Part shown: piece after piece, positions 20,241 through 31,275 of the stretch
Numbering within the stretch: the first letter of the stretch is position 1
How the letters are laid out: each line of letters begins with the position of its first letter
NCBI GenBank assembly: GCA_907165275.2
Contig: OU015674.1
Coordinates: forward strand, 6,225,001-6,289,000
DNA: 64,000 nt
Source: Zygaena filipendulae
Taxonomy: Eukaryota > Arthropoda > Insecta > Lepidoptera > Zygaenidae
Direction of reading: 5' to 3'
Notes under the pieces: generated by a model
The model's database searches: none
The model's input: the letters and a program-made list of their open reading frames with translations, nothing else
What the model was told of the DNA's origin: nothing
Translations under genes and position numbers: made by a program

Positions 20241-21923
20241 AAGTGAAAATTATCATAATACGAATGAAATTTTAAACGAGTGATTATTTCTAGTTTTTAC
20301 GCACAGTTTCTGATAAATATGGTAAGCAATATTATTAATATGCAAATATATAGAACTGTGAATAAACCATAATTTTTACACGTCATAGTTTTTAATTTTG
20401 ATGGAAATAAGTGAATTATGGTCCATTCAGACCGAATCAAAATACCTATGCTACTATATTATTCAATTTTTCTTTTCAGTGACAAAAGTCTCTAATATTT
20501 TTCCATATAGTCTGAACCGATCCTTCGGAATTATGATGAAAGAGTGTGCTAATATGTGTCGAGTTAAATTATAGTGGCAAAAAACGTTACATCACATGCG
20601 AGGCCATCTTTTAAATAAATTCTCACTTCTATTTGAATAAGGTCGCAACTTGCATGAGAAACACTTCGTCGCTTACTCACTACTAATAAATTATAATAAT
20701 ATAATTTTTTTTTAAGTAACTTTACCATTGTTTATAGAGTTAGGTATGTCCGTTTCTGTGTCACAAACAAAACACAAATAGGTATGCGTTTTGTCAAAAA
20801 TTTCAAACGTTCGAACCTTGCTCTAAAACTCTTCATAACGTTTCAGTTTACCCAATCTCAGTTAAATTACCGCATCGAATTGAAGACCGCTAAAATTCTC
20901 AATGTCTTAATTAGAAATTTGCTTTATGACACAACCGTATCGAAACGGATAAAGCAATTACTGTGCTCGAACGAACCATTGATTATATAGCGTTGATTTA
21001 TAGAATAATACTGTCGGATTTCAAATTTATAAAACTGCAACACTTTTGTTAGAAAAATAATAATACAATGAGAAACACCGGCCACTTATTGATTTAATAA
21101 ATAAAATGTTACCGAAATTTTAAATTATTTTAAATTTTCGTATGGAATTCTCGCTCGCACTCACGGACAAAACACTTTATACCGGGAAAATAGCGGTCGG
21201 TATTGCCCGCTATTTAGGTATTAGCGATACCGGTGACGTCATCCCGCAATCTTATTTTTGCACTCGCCTCCCGGCTTGCAATGCAGTCAACTTTTTACCG
21301 TTGGCAATATTTTTAAAATGCCCGTTTATTGGGAAATTCATGGCGGAAGCTTGAAAAATAAATTGACTTTTAGCTTATTTAGCTGCAGTCGTATATTATT
21401 TGACGCCATTTTTCATAGGTTTTATCACAACAATATATTGCTCTAGTAGGCAAAGCTTTAGTTTTCGACATTAAAAAAAACCTAAGTGCGGAATTTTCGG
21501 TACACCAAGTGGACGTTACGTAATTGCCCCTAACTTATTGCCAAAAGATAATGCCATTTATGTATTACGCAATAAAGTTGATTGTGTGGCTGAATGACAA
21601 ATGACCTTTATCAAACGCGCTGAATGGAGATTCTGCGGCTAATTTATAATGTTAGATAAAAGTTAAGATGCGGTCACAATGTTGTGACTAAAAAAAGAAC
21701 CATTATTCATTTGTAGTAACACTTTTATAAATATGTTTATTTAAACTTGTTGCAAAACATGGTAGAATTAGTGGCATTTTCTAACAACAGCCAACCCGGA
21801 AAGTGAGAAAGAATTTTAAGGAGAAAATTGTTTTTTGGAGAATATTTCATTCATTCATTAATTCATTTTACATGACATAAACTTACAACTTACTTTCTTA
21901 CAACAGCTTACTTATATATATAA
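20241..21923. other. Unassigned, repeat-poor sequence
   Basis: No recognised repeat or gene. At 21185-21245 there are a short inverted repeat (AATAGCGG / CCGCTATT) and an isolated TGACGTCA. The 68- to 70-codon frames have no family features. Confidence 0.3.
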
Positions 21924-22122
21924 CTAGCTGTGCCCCGCGGTTTCACCCGCGGTAATTTCGAAGTTCCCGCGAGAATTTCCGGATAAAAAGTACCCTATAT
22001 CCTTCTCTGTACCCCTGACAACTTGCATGCCAAATTTCATTCAAATCCATTCAGCCGTTTTTACGTGATTGAGTAACAAACATCCAAACATCTACACTTT
22101 CACATTTATATAATTAGTAGGA
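21924..22122 (-). mobile_element. Helitron, family A, complete
   Basis: On the minus strand it runs from TCCTACTAATTATATAAATG to CAGCTAG. It has the hairpin CCGCGGGTGAAACCGCGG and the core ACAAGTTGTCAGGGGTACA. 199 bp. A duplicated TAGTAGGA lies just outside the 5' end. Confidence 0.85.
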
Positions 22123-22753
22123 TAGTAGGATATATGGCTACATAGCATACAAAGCCTAACGTGACAAGTTTCGGCAAAGATCATAACGAAAAACAAGAGC
22201 AATCGAGTTTTTTTGTAATTTCGTTACTACATGTTAACGATCAAGCATATCGGGTATCTTCACGTATCTCCGATTACTTGTAATTCTCCTTTTTCTATTA
22301 TCAAATAATTAACTAATTACAAGAAGAACTAAGTACTAACGTCTATTCAAGGGAGCTTAAGTACTTCGAACAAATAGATAACCTTACCTACAGTTTGTCT
22401 TCCCTAAAATTTCTAAATTGTGTACTCCACAATATTTTTTCGTGAAAACTGAACCCACCCCGGGGCACTCTTTGATAATAATAGAACAAAATGTAAGGGG
22501 CCTCTTTCCCCTCTTTCGCTTTTGTTCATTAAAAACATATCTTAATTGAATCTATTGCCTTAATTAACGTTTTTCTTGTTTGAGTTTTTTTTTTGTTAAC
22601 TCAACCCAAATACAATCCAACTGGGGAATAATGCGAACGAAAAAGAATTATTTTCTAAAAAAAATAGGCTTTGATCGATGTCTGGTGAATTAAAAATGTA
22701 TTTACTATATGTATACTATAGTCGATCCCTGTTAATCTCGGAGTTCCAGTGGC
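22123..22753. other. Unassigned sequence
   Basis: No repeat or gene recognised. Confidence 0.3.
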
Positions 22754-23079
22754 AATAGGGATGTTGACAACATTTGAAAATCAAAATTCTAATTAGTCCG
22801 TAATTTAGAAAATTAATCATTAGACACGTATTTTTTTATTTTTCAAACAAATGAAAATACACAGAGATAAAGCGCATTAAAGTTTAGGGTGGGGGCTCGT
22901 AACGTCACTTACCGCTACAAGCCGCCATACAAACTGCACTAGTTAGTGACGTCACACGAAATTTCAACTCAATGTATCGCTGTTATTTTTTGATTACGGA
23001 AAAAAAGAAAAAATACGTGTCCAATATTTTTTATTAATCTACAAGACGGACTAAAAAAAAATTAGTCAAATAGCCTATT
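22754..23079 (+). mobile_element. CRE-type MITE, copy 3
   Basis: Starts AATAGGGATGTTGACAAC and ends GTCAAATAGCCTATT. The centre has TAACGTCA and TGACGTCA in inverted arrangement. Same subfamily as 39922-40262. Confidence 0.8.
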
Positions 23080-23877
23080 CTGGGATAAAATCTCCCTCAA
23101 AACAGGTCAAAATAGGTCCCGACTGCGGACTGAAGGTAACAGCGCTGCTACACACTAATATGTCGATCGCACTACTTCTGAACGAATTTCCCAAAACAAA
23201 ACGGTGAAACATACATTTTTTTGGTCTTGAGTCTTGACGCTCGTTCAAATTTGAAATATGTTTCTCAAATCGTTATCGCCAAAATAATCACCATACCTAA
23301 TATATTTGGTTTGGTTTTTTTTGCATCTTCTACAGTTGGTTAAAAAATACAAAGACGTGTTTTTTAACGTGTCTTTTGATTGATACATTAAACAGTTTGA
23401 ACTAAATTATACCCTCAACAGACGGGTAGAGCCGCCCGACGGGTAGAGGTAAGACGGGCTAAGTTATAATACAAGTATTTCTCGGCGGGAAATCAGGATT
23501 TACTCAAGCGCTTTGCGATGACACTGTTTGTATAGTGATGGAAGCCGCGATTTATTTCATAGAATATACATACAACCAAAGACATTATAAGAGAATAGAC
23601 GAACTATACAGACTTACTATGCAATCCACGTCAACCAATTTTTGGGGGGGAATGATCAAAATAAAACCAATCACATCGTTGCGACGCAATCAAATACCAG
23701 TCACCACAAAGTACATTTCAAATAGCCAATCACATCGCTTTTCGTGGAGTGGTATCTATAAACAATAGTCTCTGCTAGCCAACGGCATTTTGTTAGCTTA
23801 AGATCATTTAACCACTGCGTGGCTCAAGGGAAAAGCTTAGCGGCCGAGCGTATTGTCTATTGTACTCTATGTCCTTC
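23080..23877. other. Unassigned sequence
   Basis: No repeat family or gene recognised. A GACGGGTAGAG string occurs twice at 23421-23446, just before GTAAGA. This was considered as a micro-exon and rejected. Confidence 0.3.
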
Positions 23878-24026
23878 AGTTCCCGAGGGAATTCCGGGAT
23901 AAAAACTATCCTATCTTTTAAGTTGGATCATATTATAAATGGTTGCAAAATTTTATCAAAATCCGTTCAGTAGTTTCGGAGTCCATCGCGGACAAACAAC
24001 GTGACACGTGATTTATATATATTAGA
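23878..24026 (-). mobile_element. Helitron, family B, 3'-truncated
   Basis: On the minus strand it starts TCTAATATATATAAATCACG, continues GTTGTTTGTCCGCGATGG, and breaks off after the first GC palindrome (ATTCCCTCGGGAACTG). The terminal hairpin and CTAG are missing. Confidence 0.7.
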
Positions 24027-24329
24027 TATAGATTTATTAAAGGACAAAATCGCTGCGCTTGTACAATACATTCCACCCGCGACAGTAAGACGCAACAAAG
24101 CTTTAAAGTTTCCCCGTTTGTCCGTTTGTTTGTTCACCACTTTTTAATACCCGTTGCATTGCAGTTTCTATAGTTTGAAAAGTTCTTGTTTGAAAAATGA
24201 AAATTTATTATCACTGTTTTCAAATTGCTTTGCTCGCAAGTGATTTTTATAAGAGCAAAGGATGCCATAATTTTATGAAGTATAAAGTTTTATATTTTAA
24301 GTGTTAATTTTTAAAACGACATCAGAGCT

Positions 24330-24480
24330 CCAATATCCTATTTTTGTAAACTTCTGTCTATCGGTTACCTTTTCACGACTTAACTGCTTAACTAAACTGT
24401 CAGGGGCACAGAAAAGGACACAAGGTACTTTTTATACCGGGGTTCCCTGAGGAACTCCTAAATTAACGCGGGTGAAACCA
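24330..24480 (+). mobile_element. Decayed Helitron, family A2
   Basis: Core CTGTCAGGGGCACAGAAAAG and ACGCGGGTGAAACC are recognisable. The terminal CTAG is lost. Confidence 0.5.
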
Positions 24481-24566
24481 TTAGGATATACAATCAGTGG
24501 CGATCAATTGGTTATACATATAAAATACAGCTAGTGATTCGCTTGAACGACGGTTCAAACCTCAGA

Positions 24567-24612
24567 ATTCTCTGAGAACTTTTTGTTTAACAACAAAAAG
24601 TTCTCAGAGAAT
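24567..24612. repeat. Perfect 21-bp foldback
   Basis: ATTCTCTGAGAACTTTTTGT(T) is followed by a 4-nt loop (TAAC) and its exact 21-nt complement. There is no mismatch. It is too short for a typical pre-miRNA and lies outside recognised elements. Confidence 0.9.
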
Positions 24613-24671
24613 AATAATTAAGAATAATTTAAAAGGATCACATACACATCCGTTTATCTTAGACCTGGAGC

Positions 24672-24756
24672 TCTATGACAAACAACATTCCTTGCAAATA
24701 ACGCGTGTCCCAAAAACGCAATTCCAAACGCTCCAGACACAAAACATAGGTATAGA
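24672..24756 (+). mobile_element. GGCCCTTATTCAC MITE fragment
   Basis: CTATGACAAACAACATTCC, then TAACGCGTGTCCCAAAAACG and CCAAACGCTCCAGA match the left half of the family. The outermost TIR is altered. Confidence 0.6.
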
Positions 24757-24760
24757 TTTA

Positions 24761-24898
24761 CTAGCTGTCCCGCGCGGTTTCACCCGTGATAATTTCGGAG
24801 TTCCCGCGGAATTGTTGCATATAAACTTTGCAACCTCTTTTCACCCAAGTTAGGGGGTTGAATTTTCAAAAAAGCGTCACATGTAGATTTTATATATT
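24761..24898 (-). mobile_element. Helitron, family E, 5'-truncated
   Basis: On the minus strand the 3' end ...CACGGGTGAAACCGCGCGGG leads to CAGCTAG. Upstream is the family E core AAAGAGGTTGCAAAGTTTA. The outer 5' half present in 39042-39279 is missing. Confidence 0.65.
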
Positions 24899-26329
24899 GT
24901 GTCAATCTTCCGCGGAATTTCCAATACACTTTCGCGGGGCAAGAGGAGGCATGCAATTGGTGGGAGGCGGAGAGTGTCGCTTCTTTATAATAATCTTCAT
25001 TCTTTGGTGTTAGGGTCAACGCACTCTTGTACAGTTGGGTATCCAAATAATATTTTTTCTATTTATGATTGAAAATAAAATTCAAAACGTAACGGCTGCT
25101 GCGCGTTAGAAACGTGACCGCATATCGAGCCACAGGGCTTTTTACTTGAGGAAGTTAATAGTAAAAGGAATAATATTATACTCTCCCTATGTCGAACAAC
25201 ACAGAAACTTTAAAATTTTATTTCTTATAATTATGTGCAATGTTTAACAACTTGCAAACTTGAAAGAAAAAAGTTTTTCATTCTTCAAATACCTTCTCAC
25301 GCTTCCACAATTTGAAATGCAAATCCCAATGACTAATTGCAAATTGCGATTCGAAAACTTCGTTGTTCGACACAGCGTTAATTTTGAATCTGCATTACGT
25401 ACTAATCATAGTTTTAAGATTCTGTATTGTCTATCGCAAAAAGCCTTTTTGTTTAGTGCGCCGCAGCCGCCGCCGTGAGAAATATACTGATGTTAATCTT
25501 CGGGTCCGATCGTGGCCGTGGCCCGTGATAGGCATCACGTTCCGATTGCCAATCGGGGATCAAATCTATCAAGAGGCACCTTCTTAATAGTCGACATCGA
25601 TGCACGAATATAGCTGGAGGTGGTAGATATATATACTAAATTTTGTTTAACAATAATGTTGCTATCGACGGTTGAAAGGCTAATTGATCTAAGCGACGAC
25701 GGTTTAGCAATCAGCGATCTTTCTCCATTTAAGCTTTGTTTAAAATTTTAACCGACTTTTTTTTAGGTGGAACTGTATTTTGGAAAACTAAGCTTGTGTT
25801 TATATGAAAATAATTTAGAAAACTGCGCAATTCACCTATAAAAATATTGTATTCATTGTATTATGCCCACTCCGAACTTTTTGTGCAATGATTTTTTTAT
25901 TTTTGAATAATAAAATTTTGAATTGCTCTGGATGGATTGGATGAATGTGAATGGATTATATTAAATTTAGCACGCTGTTTGGATTAACTCAGGATTTCTT
26001 ATCCCAGAAGTACCGAGCGAATCCCGAAATTTGCACGGGCAAAGTCGGAGGGAATATTAAAAAGAAAAAAAAATTGCATTGTAATAAAATTAAAAAAATA
26101 AGTTGCCACATCCATCCGAAACATGTTTTTAAAATCAACCTTCTTGAGTAGTAAATTCGATACGCATTTAATGGAACTTGCAACACGGAGAGCTTAGCAA
26201 GGCCGGGCGTTGTGAATTATTATAATATTATTATATATAGTATATTATTTATTCTATATACATTAGAAGTTTACCAGTATTTCCATAGTGGATTCACATC
26301 GTCTATTGTAGAAAAGAGCTAACGTTTCC
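24899..26329. other. Unassigned sequence, 1.4 kb
   Basis: No gene recognised. CGGAGAGTGTCGCTTCTTTA (about 24967) echoes the repeat near 15766. Poorly preserved Helitron-like words occur near 25930-26045. Confidence 0.3.
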
Positions 26330-26517
26330 TGACATTTTCTCCCGGACTCTCGAAGGAATTATTAAACAAAAAGTAGTGTTTATTCCGGTTATACACGCGT
26401 ACTATCTCTATTCCAAATTTCATCCAAATTTTTACCAGCCGGTTCAGCGTGAAGCATTTAAAAACAAAGTTTCTCACACACGCACGCACACACACACACA
26501 TTATAATGTTAGTGTGA
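26330..26517 (-). mobile_element. Decayed Helitron with (CA)n
   Basis: On the minus strand the 5' end TCACACTAACATTATAATG is a variant of the family A start, followed by a GT/CA-rich microsatellite (plus-strand 26475-26500) and GGTTGGATG-like core words. The 3' module is badly decayed. Confidence 0.5.
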
Positions 26518-27394
26518 TTTCTATTTGAGAGATTTGCTCGTTGAAAAATGGAATTATTGTCTACCTTATTTACAACAAACCCACAAAGACTTAGTTAAAA
26601 TGCATCAACACAATACCGATATAATACCAACCTATTCGCGCGCTGCGAGAAAATACTTTATTCCATATGAAAAGGTATTGTGAACAACAAAGTATAAAGT
26701 ACATATTATATACCATAACAAAGTAATACAAAGGAAGTATGCTAGGAAAGAATGTTATATCGTGTTATAAAACGAAAGGAATACTCTTTGAGAGAGTTTA
26801 CAGAGACATTTTTGGAGTTTAAATATAGACAAAGCAAATAAATAAATAAAAATATTTTTATTCAATGAAGGATGCGCAGGAAGTGTGTTAGTGATACGCA
26901 GTAGAGTCAACACAAGAATAGTGTGAAGTTAAAACCAGCAAAAATTAAAATCTAGGCATAACTTTTTAAATTTTCACCGACTCCCATGTGACAGATTTAT
27001 ACAATTTTTTTAGAAATGAATTTTAACTTAATTATATGTGTACTAGTGGATCAATGTGTCAGTTCCTAGAATTTTTTTTACAACCCAACAATATAGTTAT
27101 GATAGCGCAAGAATTTTTTTTTTGGTAGAATTTTTGCCTCAAATTTGCCGCCCCTAAAATCCGACGCAATAGGCTCCCAGCCTATTCAGCCTGCTGGTAA
27201 ATCCGCCACTGCCAAATCCAAAAAATCATGAGTATTTTTTTTATTTTCCTGGTACGTTTGTATGTGGTGACATGTATGTATTATGTCTGGAACTACTTAA
27301 ACGATTCACCTAGAAATTAATTCTCTGATAGGTAGCTTTATAATTTAATCCCGGTAGATCAAAGAATTTCCTAGAGAATTTCGAAATACACTTG
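26518..27394. other. Unassigned sequence
   Basis: A short (AAAT)n run at about 26838-26865 could be a minus-strand LINE tail. Otherwise nothing recognised. Confidence 0.3.
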
Positions 27395-27545
27395 AACGCT
27401 TTCACGCCTTGGCTACTCAAGCGATCATCATGAACTTTCGCATACACGTTTCCATGGGTATAGAAAAGGAAGTACTGCACCCGAGGGATTTAAAATTAAC
27501 TGACAAAATTACATTAACGCTAGCGAAGCCGCGGGCTCAAGCTAG
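27395..27545 (+). mobile_element. Decayed Helitron, family A2
   Basis: Core ACGCTTTCACGCCTTGG and CGATCATCATGAACTTTCGC. It ends AAGCTAG before T, with a decayed hairpin (ACGCTAGCGAAGCCGCGG). The first GC palindrome is gone. Confidence 0.6.
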
Positions 27546-27840
27546 TTAAAACTTATCCTGACTTTCGTATCCTTACGGCTTACATGAAGAATTTTTAAAC
27601 AAGGATTTAACCACACATTACAATACATTACGCCAAGTCTAGACCACCTAGGTTTTGTAAGTGGGAAGAATGCAGGGAGAACAACAATTTGCCAACACGT
27701 TTCAAAGTCTAGAACACTAGATCTTGGTTTCGAGAAGAATCCACGGGCATTTTTCACTGTTCCAACAGTTGTTGGTTTAATGCAACGTGTTTAAAATAGA
27801 CGAAGCGTACCAGTAGGTAGGTAGGGTTAAAGGTTAAATA

Positions 27841-27920
27841 ATAGAATAGAATAGAATAGAATAGAAAAAAGTTTATTTGATACCATAAAGATAAAATAAG
27901 TGATTAAGTCTTGTTTTATA
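27841..27920 (-). mobile_element. LINE 3' tail with (GAATA)n
   Basis: Four to five GAATA units followed by AAAAAAGTTTATTTGATACC. Read on the minus strand this is a LINE 3' end, ...AATAAACTTTTTT plus (TATTC)n. It stops at a MITE that starts at 27921. Confidence 0.5.
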
Positions 27921-28158
27921 TGGACATAGATAAGCAATAGTGTGTTAACCCACACTAGAGAAATTTTGAGTAAATTGAAGTTTTAAAAGTTTAGCGCCAT
28001 TTTGTATCAACATTTGTTATGTTAAATATTTAGTTACATATTTAAGCAATGTAATAAAGTAAACACATAATAAAAAAATGTTTTCTAACTCTCAATAAAT
28101 CGTTCTGAGTCAATAACTTAAGTTTGTGGGTTAACATGTTATTGCTTATCTGCGTCCA
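27921..28158 (+). mobile_element. TGGACATAGATAAGC MITE, copy 1, with TA duplication
   Basis: The ends TGGACATAGATAAGCAATAG and its inverse (CTATTGCTTATCTGCGTCCA-like, ending 28158) form TIRs of about 32 bp reaching TTAACCCAC. The element is flanked by TA on both sides. 238 bp, non-coding. The inverted sister copy is at 43196-43432. Confidence 0.8.
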
Positions 28159-29127
28159 TACATTGTAAGTAAAATATACAACCTTTGTAGTTTTAGGGCG
28201 TAAAATTGAATGTCAAAAGTTCAAAACTAAATAATTTTAAACCTTGTCAATGACAGCATTATTAATAAATAAGCGCCATAATTGAATTATTAGCTCTATA
28301 TTATGGTTACTAGAAAATATTTTTCGGATAAATCTGACTGGGTCGCTCAATGGGTAAACTGCAAAATATAGTATAATATTGTACAGAACGTATTAATTAA
28401 AATCGTAATTAAGTTATAAGAAATTTCTATCAAACGAGAGACTTCAAACTAAATTACAAGTAATTTGAAAAAATATAAGTAGGTACTCGTATAGTAGGAT
28501 TAATAATAAAATAAGGGAGTTATAGAATTTTTTCTCCTTTCCCTACTTTTTTTTTATAAGCCCAATTGACAGCTATGTGACATCATCGATCTTCTCTCTA
28601 GGCCTACGCTAGGTCTAGGCCTAGGCGTGAGTGACTACAACTCTACAAAACACCCGCGGTTGACTTTTATAGAAAGTCAGGAAACTCTTTTAAAAGTCTT
28701 ACATCTGTAGCTTATATTTTCCGACTAGATCTCGATTTTAAAAGCAAGCACTTTAGTCGAAGCCTCGTGTCCCCACTTTAGTTCGCAACCCGATCCCATC
28801 CGCGTCTCCGGTGGCTGGGGTTAAAAACTTTTGTGATATATTAACACATGTTCTAAATCTGAGGATCATTTGACGGATTTATAATAGCAAAAATCACGTC
28901 TTGCAAGACATTCCATTTTGGAAGAAATCAATGGAAGAATATAAAGAATGACCACTTTTAGCGGTTTTCGCCACTTTTCAGGCATTAGTGATGGGGAGGA
29001 GTTCTGCGACCTCCGTTCAGCTCTCTATTGAGTAAATCAAGCGTGGTACGCAGGGAAAACTTGTCTAGTTATATTACAGTTTAGTTGATATTACAACGAA
29101 AATAATTTTCCCTTAATTAATAAAAAA
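28159..29127. other. Unassigned sequence
   Basis: No gene or repeat recognised. A small CCTAGGC-rich palindromic patch lies at about 28600-28626 (AGGCCTACGCTAGGTCTAGG). Confidence 0.3.
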
Positions 29128-29566
29128 ATAGTATATTTCATTATAAGTGCGGAAAGCCTGTCATTGCAAAGAGTTCCGACAAATGTCTACCCGAGCCGAG
29201 GCGCAGCCGAAGGTGAGGGTTGACAGTCGGAACTAGTTGCAATGACGGTTCCGCACGTGTACTGAACAACTATTTTTAATACAGTTACGAAAAAATTAAG
29301 CAATTTAATAAAATATCAAAAACACAACAAACTCAACTAAGTTCCAGCTGTGATCAAGAGATGGCGCTAGTCGTATTAGTAATGCGAAACCTACGTTTCG
29401 CAATGCAAAAAGTGTGTCAAAGTCGTGTCGCCATTTTTGACAGTTGGCAAAGAGAACGCACGAGTTCGGGAAAGGTAAACAAAAAGCTCGAGTATGTAAT
29501 AGCCCACATCCCGAACGCTAAACGTCCCTGCAATACGCCACTTTTTGAGCAACTGTATTAAAAAAA
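29128..29566 (-). mobile_element. Unclassified ~440-bp element, copy 2 of an inverted pair
   Basis: Reverse complement of 578-1025 across its full length, including the 110-bp hairpin. The 66-codon frame at 29361-29561 is inside it. Small differences include CCCGAGCCG against CGGCACGGG in the hairpin loop (compared on opposite strands). Confidence 0.65.
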
Positions 29567-29849
29567 TCGTTTACCGTGATTAAATTATTATAACCGAATT
29601 CTATCTTGGACAAATGAAGCAACGAAATAATTTTTATTTTCTATTCAATACAAACTTGAATAAAAACTTTTCCTTCCTGGCATTACGAGTCCAGACTCAT
29701 AACTTCCATTTCGCCTCTAATTTTAAATCGTTTACAAGTTGCGACACAAACTGGTCCTAACTCAAAATAGAATTGCAGAAAAAAAAATAGCCAAGTGCAA
29801 ATTGCAGCGGGCACGAAGGGTTCTGCAGCTTAGAAGACTTGTAAAGAAT

Positions 29850-30135
29850 TCTTATTATTATAAATGCAGATAAATGTGAATGTGAGTTTATTTATTTGTT
29901 TGTTACGCTATCACGCCTTAGCCACACAACCCATCATCATGAAATTTTGAATACATACTGCCAGGGGTACAGAGTAGGGCAAAGGGTACATTGTATCCCG
30001 AAACTCCTGTGGGAACTCCGAAATTAACGCGGGTGAACTCGCATGAAATTTTGCATACCCATTGTCAGAGGTACAAAAGAGGATAAAGTACTTTGTACCT
30101 CGGAATTAACGAGGGTGAATCCACGGGAACAGCTA
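29850..30135 (+). mobile_element. Helitron, family A2, with internal duplication
   Basis: It runs from TCTTATTATTATAAATGCAG to CAGCTAG before T. The block beginning CATGAAATTTTG (about 29938) is repeated about 105 bp on (30043), including the GTCAGAGGTACAAAA core and a second, decayed 3' module. 286 bp. Confidence 0.75.
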
Positions 30136-30289
30136 GTATATACATTAAAACACGGCTTATCCAAAGTTCTTTGATTAAAAAAGCGTATTAAAATATAGCG
30201 CATGCTGCGGTGCTATGTTGAAAAGAGCACTGTTACAGTATAAAGCTGCGGTGGGAGACTTTAGCACTGATTTTCAGTAGTGCCCTATC
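30136..30289. other. Unassigned sequence
   Basis: Nothing recognised. Confidence 0.3.
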
Positions 30290-30557
30290 TCGTTGAGGTA
30301 TTATTTACTAACAATCAATGTTTTTTATATTTGTTTATATGTTGGTTGGTAAGGATTTATCTAAGGGCCTATGTTGCCTGACAACAAAACAATAAGTAAA
30401 TAAATAAAAATAAAATTATAAATTACAAAGTAAACTACTTTCAATTAACCCGATTACGGAAATTATTATTTGTTTGTATGTGTAATGTGTAATGTAATTT
30501 GTTTGTAATTACTGTCATGTGCTGTGGAATTTTGTTAAATAAATAAATAAATTAGTT
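30290..30557 (+). mobile_element. Two possible LINE 3' tails
   Basis: CAATAAGTAAATAAATAAAA (about 30390) and TTAAATAAATAAATAAATTA (about 30534) each follow 3' UTR-like AT-rich sequence. No coding remnants. Class uncertain. Confidence 0.3.
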
Positions 30558-31007
30558 TGAGAGCGGTTAGTTTTGGGACGGATTTTCATTCTATGGGTTG
30601 TATGTAATGGAAGGCGACAGTTGCCTCTGTTCGTACGTATCAAATTCAGAAGCGCATTTCGAACAAACGCAGAATGAGCCTACGGACCCCAAAACAAAGC
30701 GAAATAAATATTTTTTCGTCACTTTTTTTTTTTACAAAATTTATTCATTCAATGTCCAGTCCACTGCGGTAACAAGAATAAAGTTTGTAATCGTGTTGGT
30801 GAGTTCCAGCGACGCGGCTGTTGCTTAAAAGTAAAACTGCGGACTAAGTTTCTCATGAATACATTCAGTTTGAATGTAATTAATTTGTTTGCGCGGCGGG
30901 AAAATTAGTTCTTTCGTGTGCTGCCCTCGACAAACAGAACTTTCGAGTGTAACATATGGTGGGGGTGGTTTTGTGACACGAGTACTTTATTCGGAACTAT
31001 CAGTTTC
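30558..31007. other. Unassigned sequence
   Basis: No gene recognised. The 76-codon frame at 30598-30828 lacks family features. Confidence 0.3.
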
Positions 31008-31082
31008 ACCCGCGGTAATTCGGAGTTGGTGCGGGAATTCCGGGACGACGTGCAAAATTACAAAGGTTACAAAATTTTTTAC
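31008..31082 (-). mobile_element. Helitron 3' module fragment facing the next copy
   Basis: GTTTCACCCGCGGTAATTCG and GCGGGAATTCCGGGA are the 3' module in minus orientation. It meets a plus-oriented family B copy at a palindromic junction (31083-31110). Confidence 0.6.
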
Positions 31083-31270
31083 GGACCATATTATAAATAT
31101 AATATGGTCCAACTTAAAATATAGGATAGCTTTTATCGCGGAATTCCCGCGGGAACTCCGGCCACAAACTACAACTTGTCGGGGTACAAAGAAGGACATA
31201 GAGTACTTTTTCCCGCAACCTCCGCGGGAACTCCGAAATTACCGCGGATGAAATCGTGGGGGACAGCTAG
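31083..31270 (+). mobile_element. Chimeric B/A Helitron, 5'-truncated
   Basis: The family B core (ATGGTCCAACTTAAAATATA) and GC palindrome are followed by a family A-like block (GGGGTACAAAGAAGGACATA) and a second 3' module. It ends CAGCTAG before T. It begins in the junction palindrome GGACCATATTATA-aa-TATAATATGGTCC. Confidence 0.7.
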
Positions 31271-31275
31271 TCTTA

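Noticed and set aside
21230..21245. Isolated TGACGTCA as another CRE-type MITE
   Set aside because: None of the MITE end or subterminal motifs occur around it.
23421..23446. Micro-exon between CAACAG and GTAAGA
   Set aside because: The interval is just two copies of GACGGGTAGAG with a poor acceptor tract and an in-frame stop in one frame.
25745..25765. End of an AACCGACTTCC element (TTTTAACCGACTTTTTTTT)
   Set aside because: Match limited to AACCGACTT followed by poly-T; the diagnostic CCAAAAA is missing.
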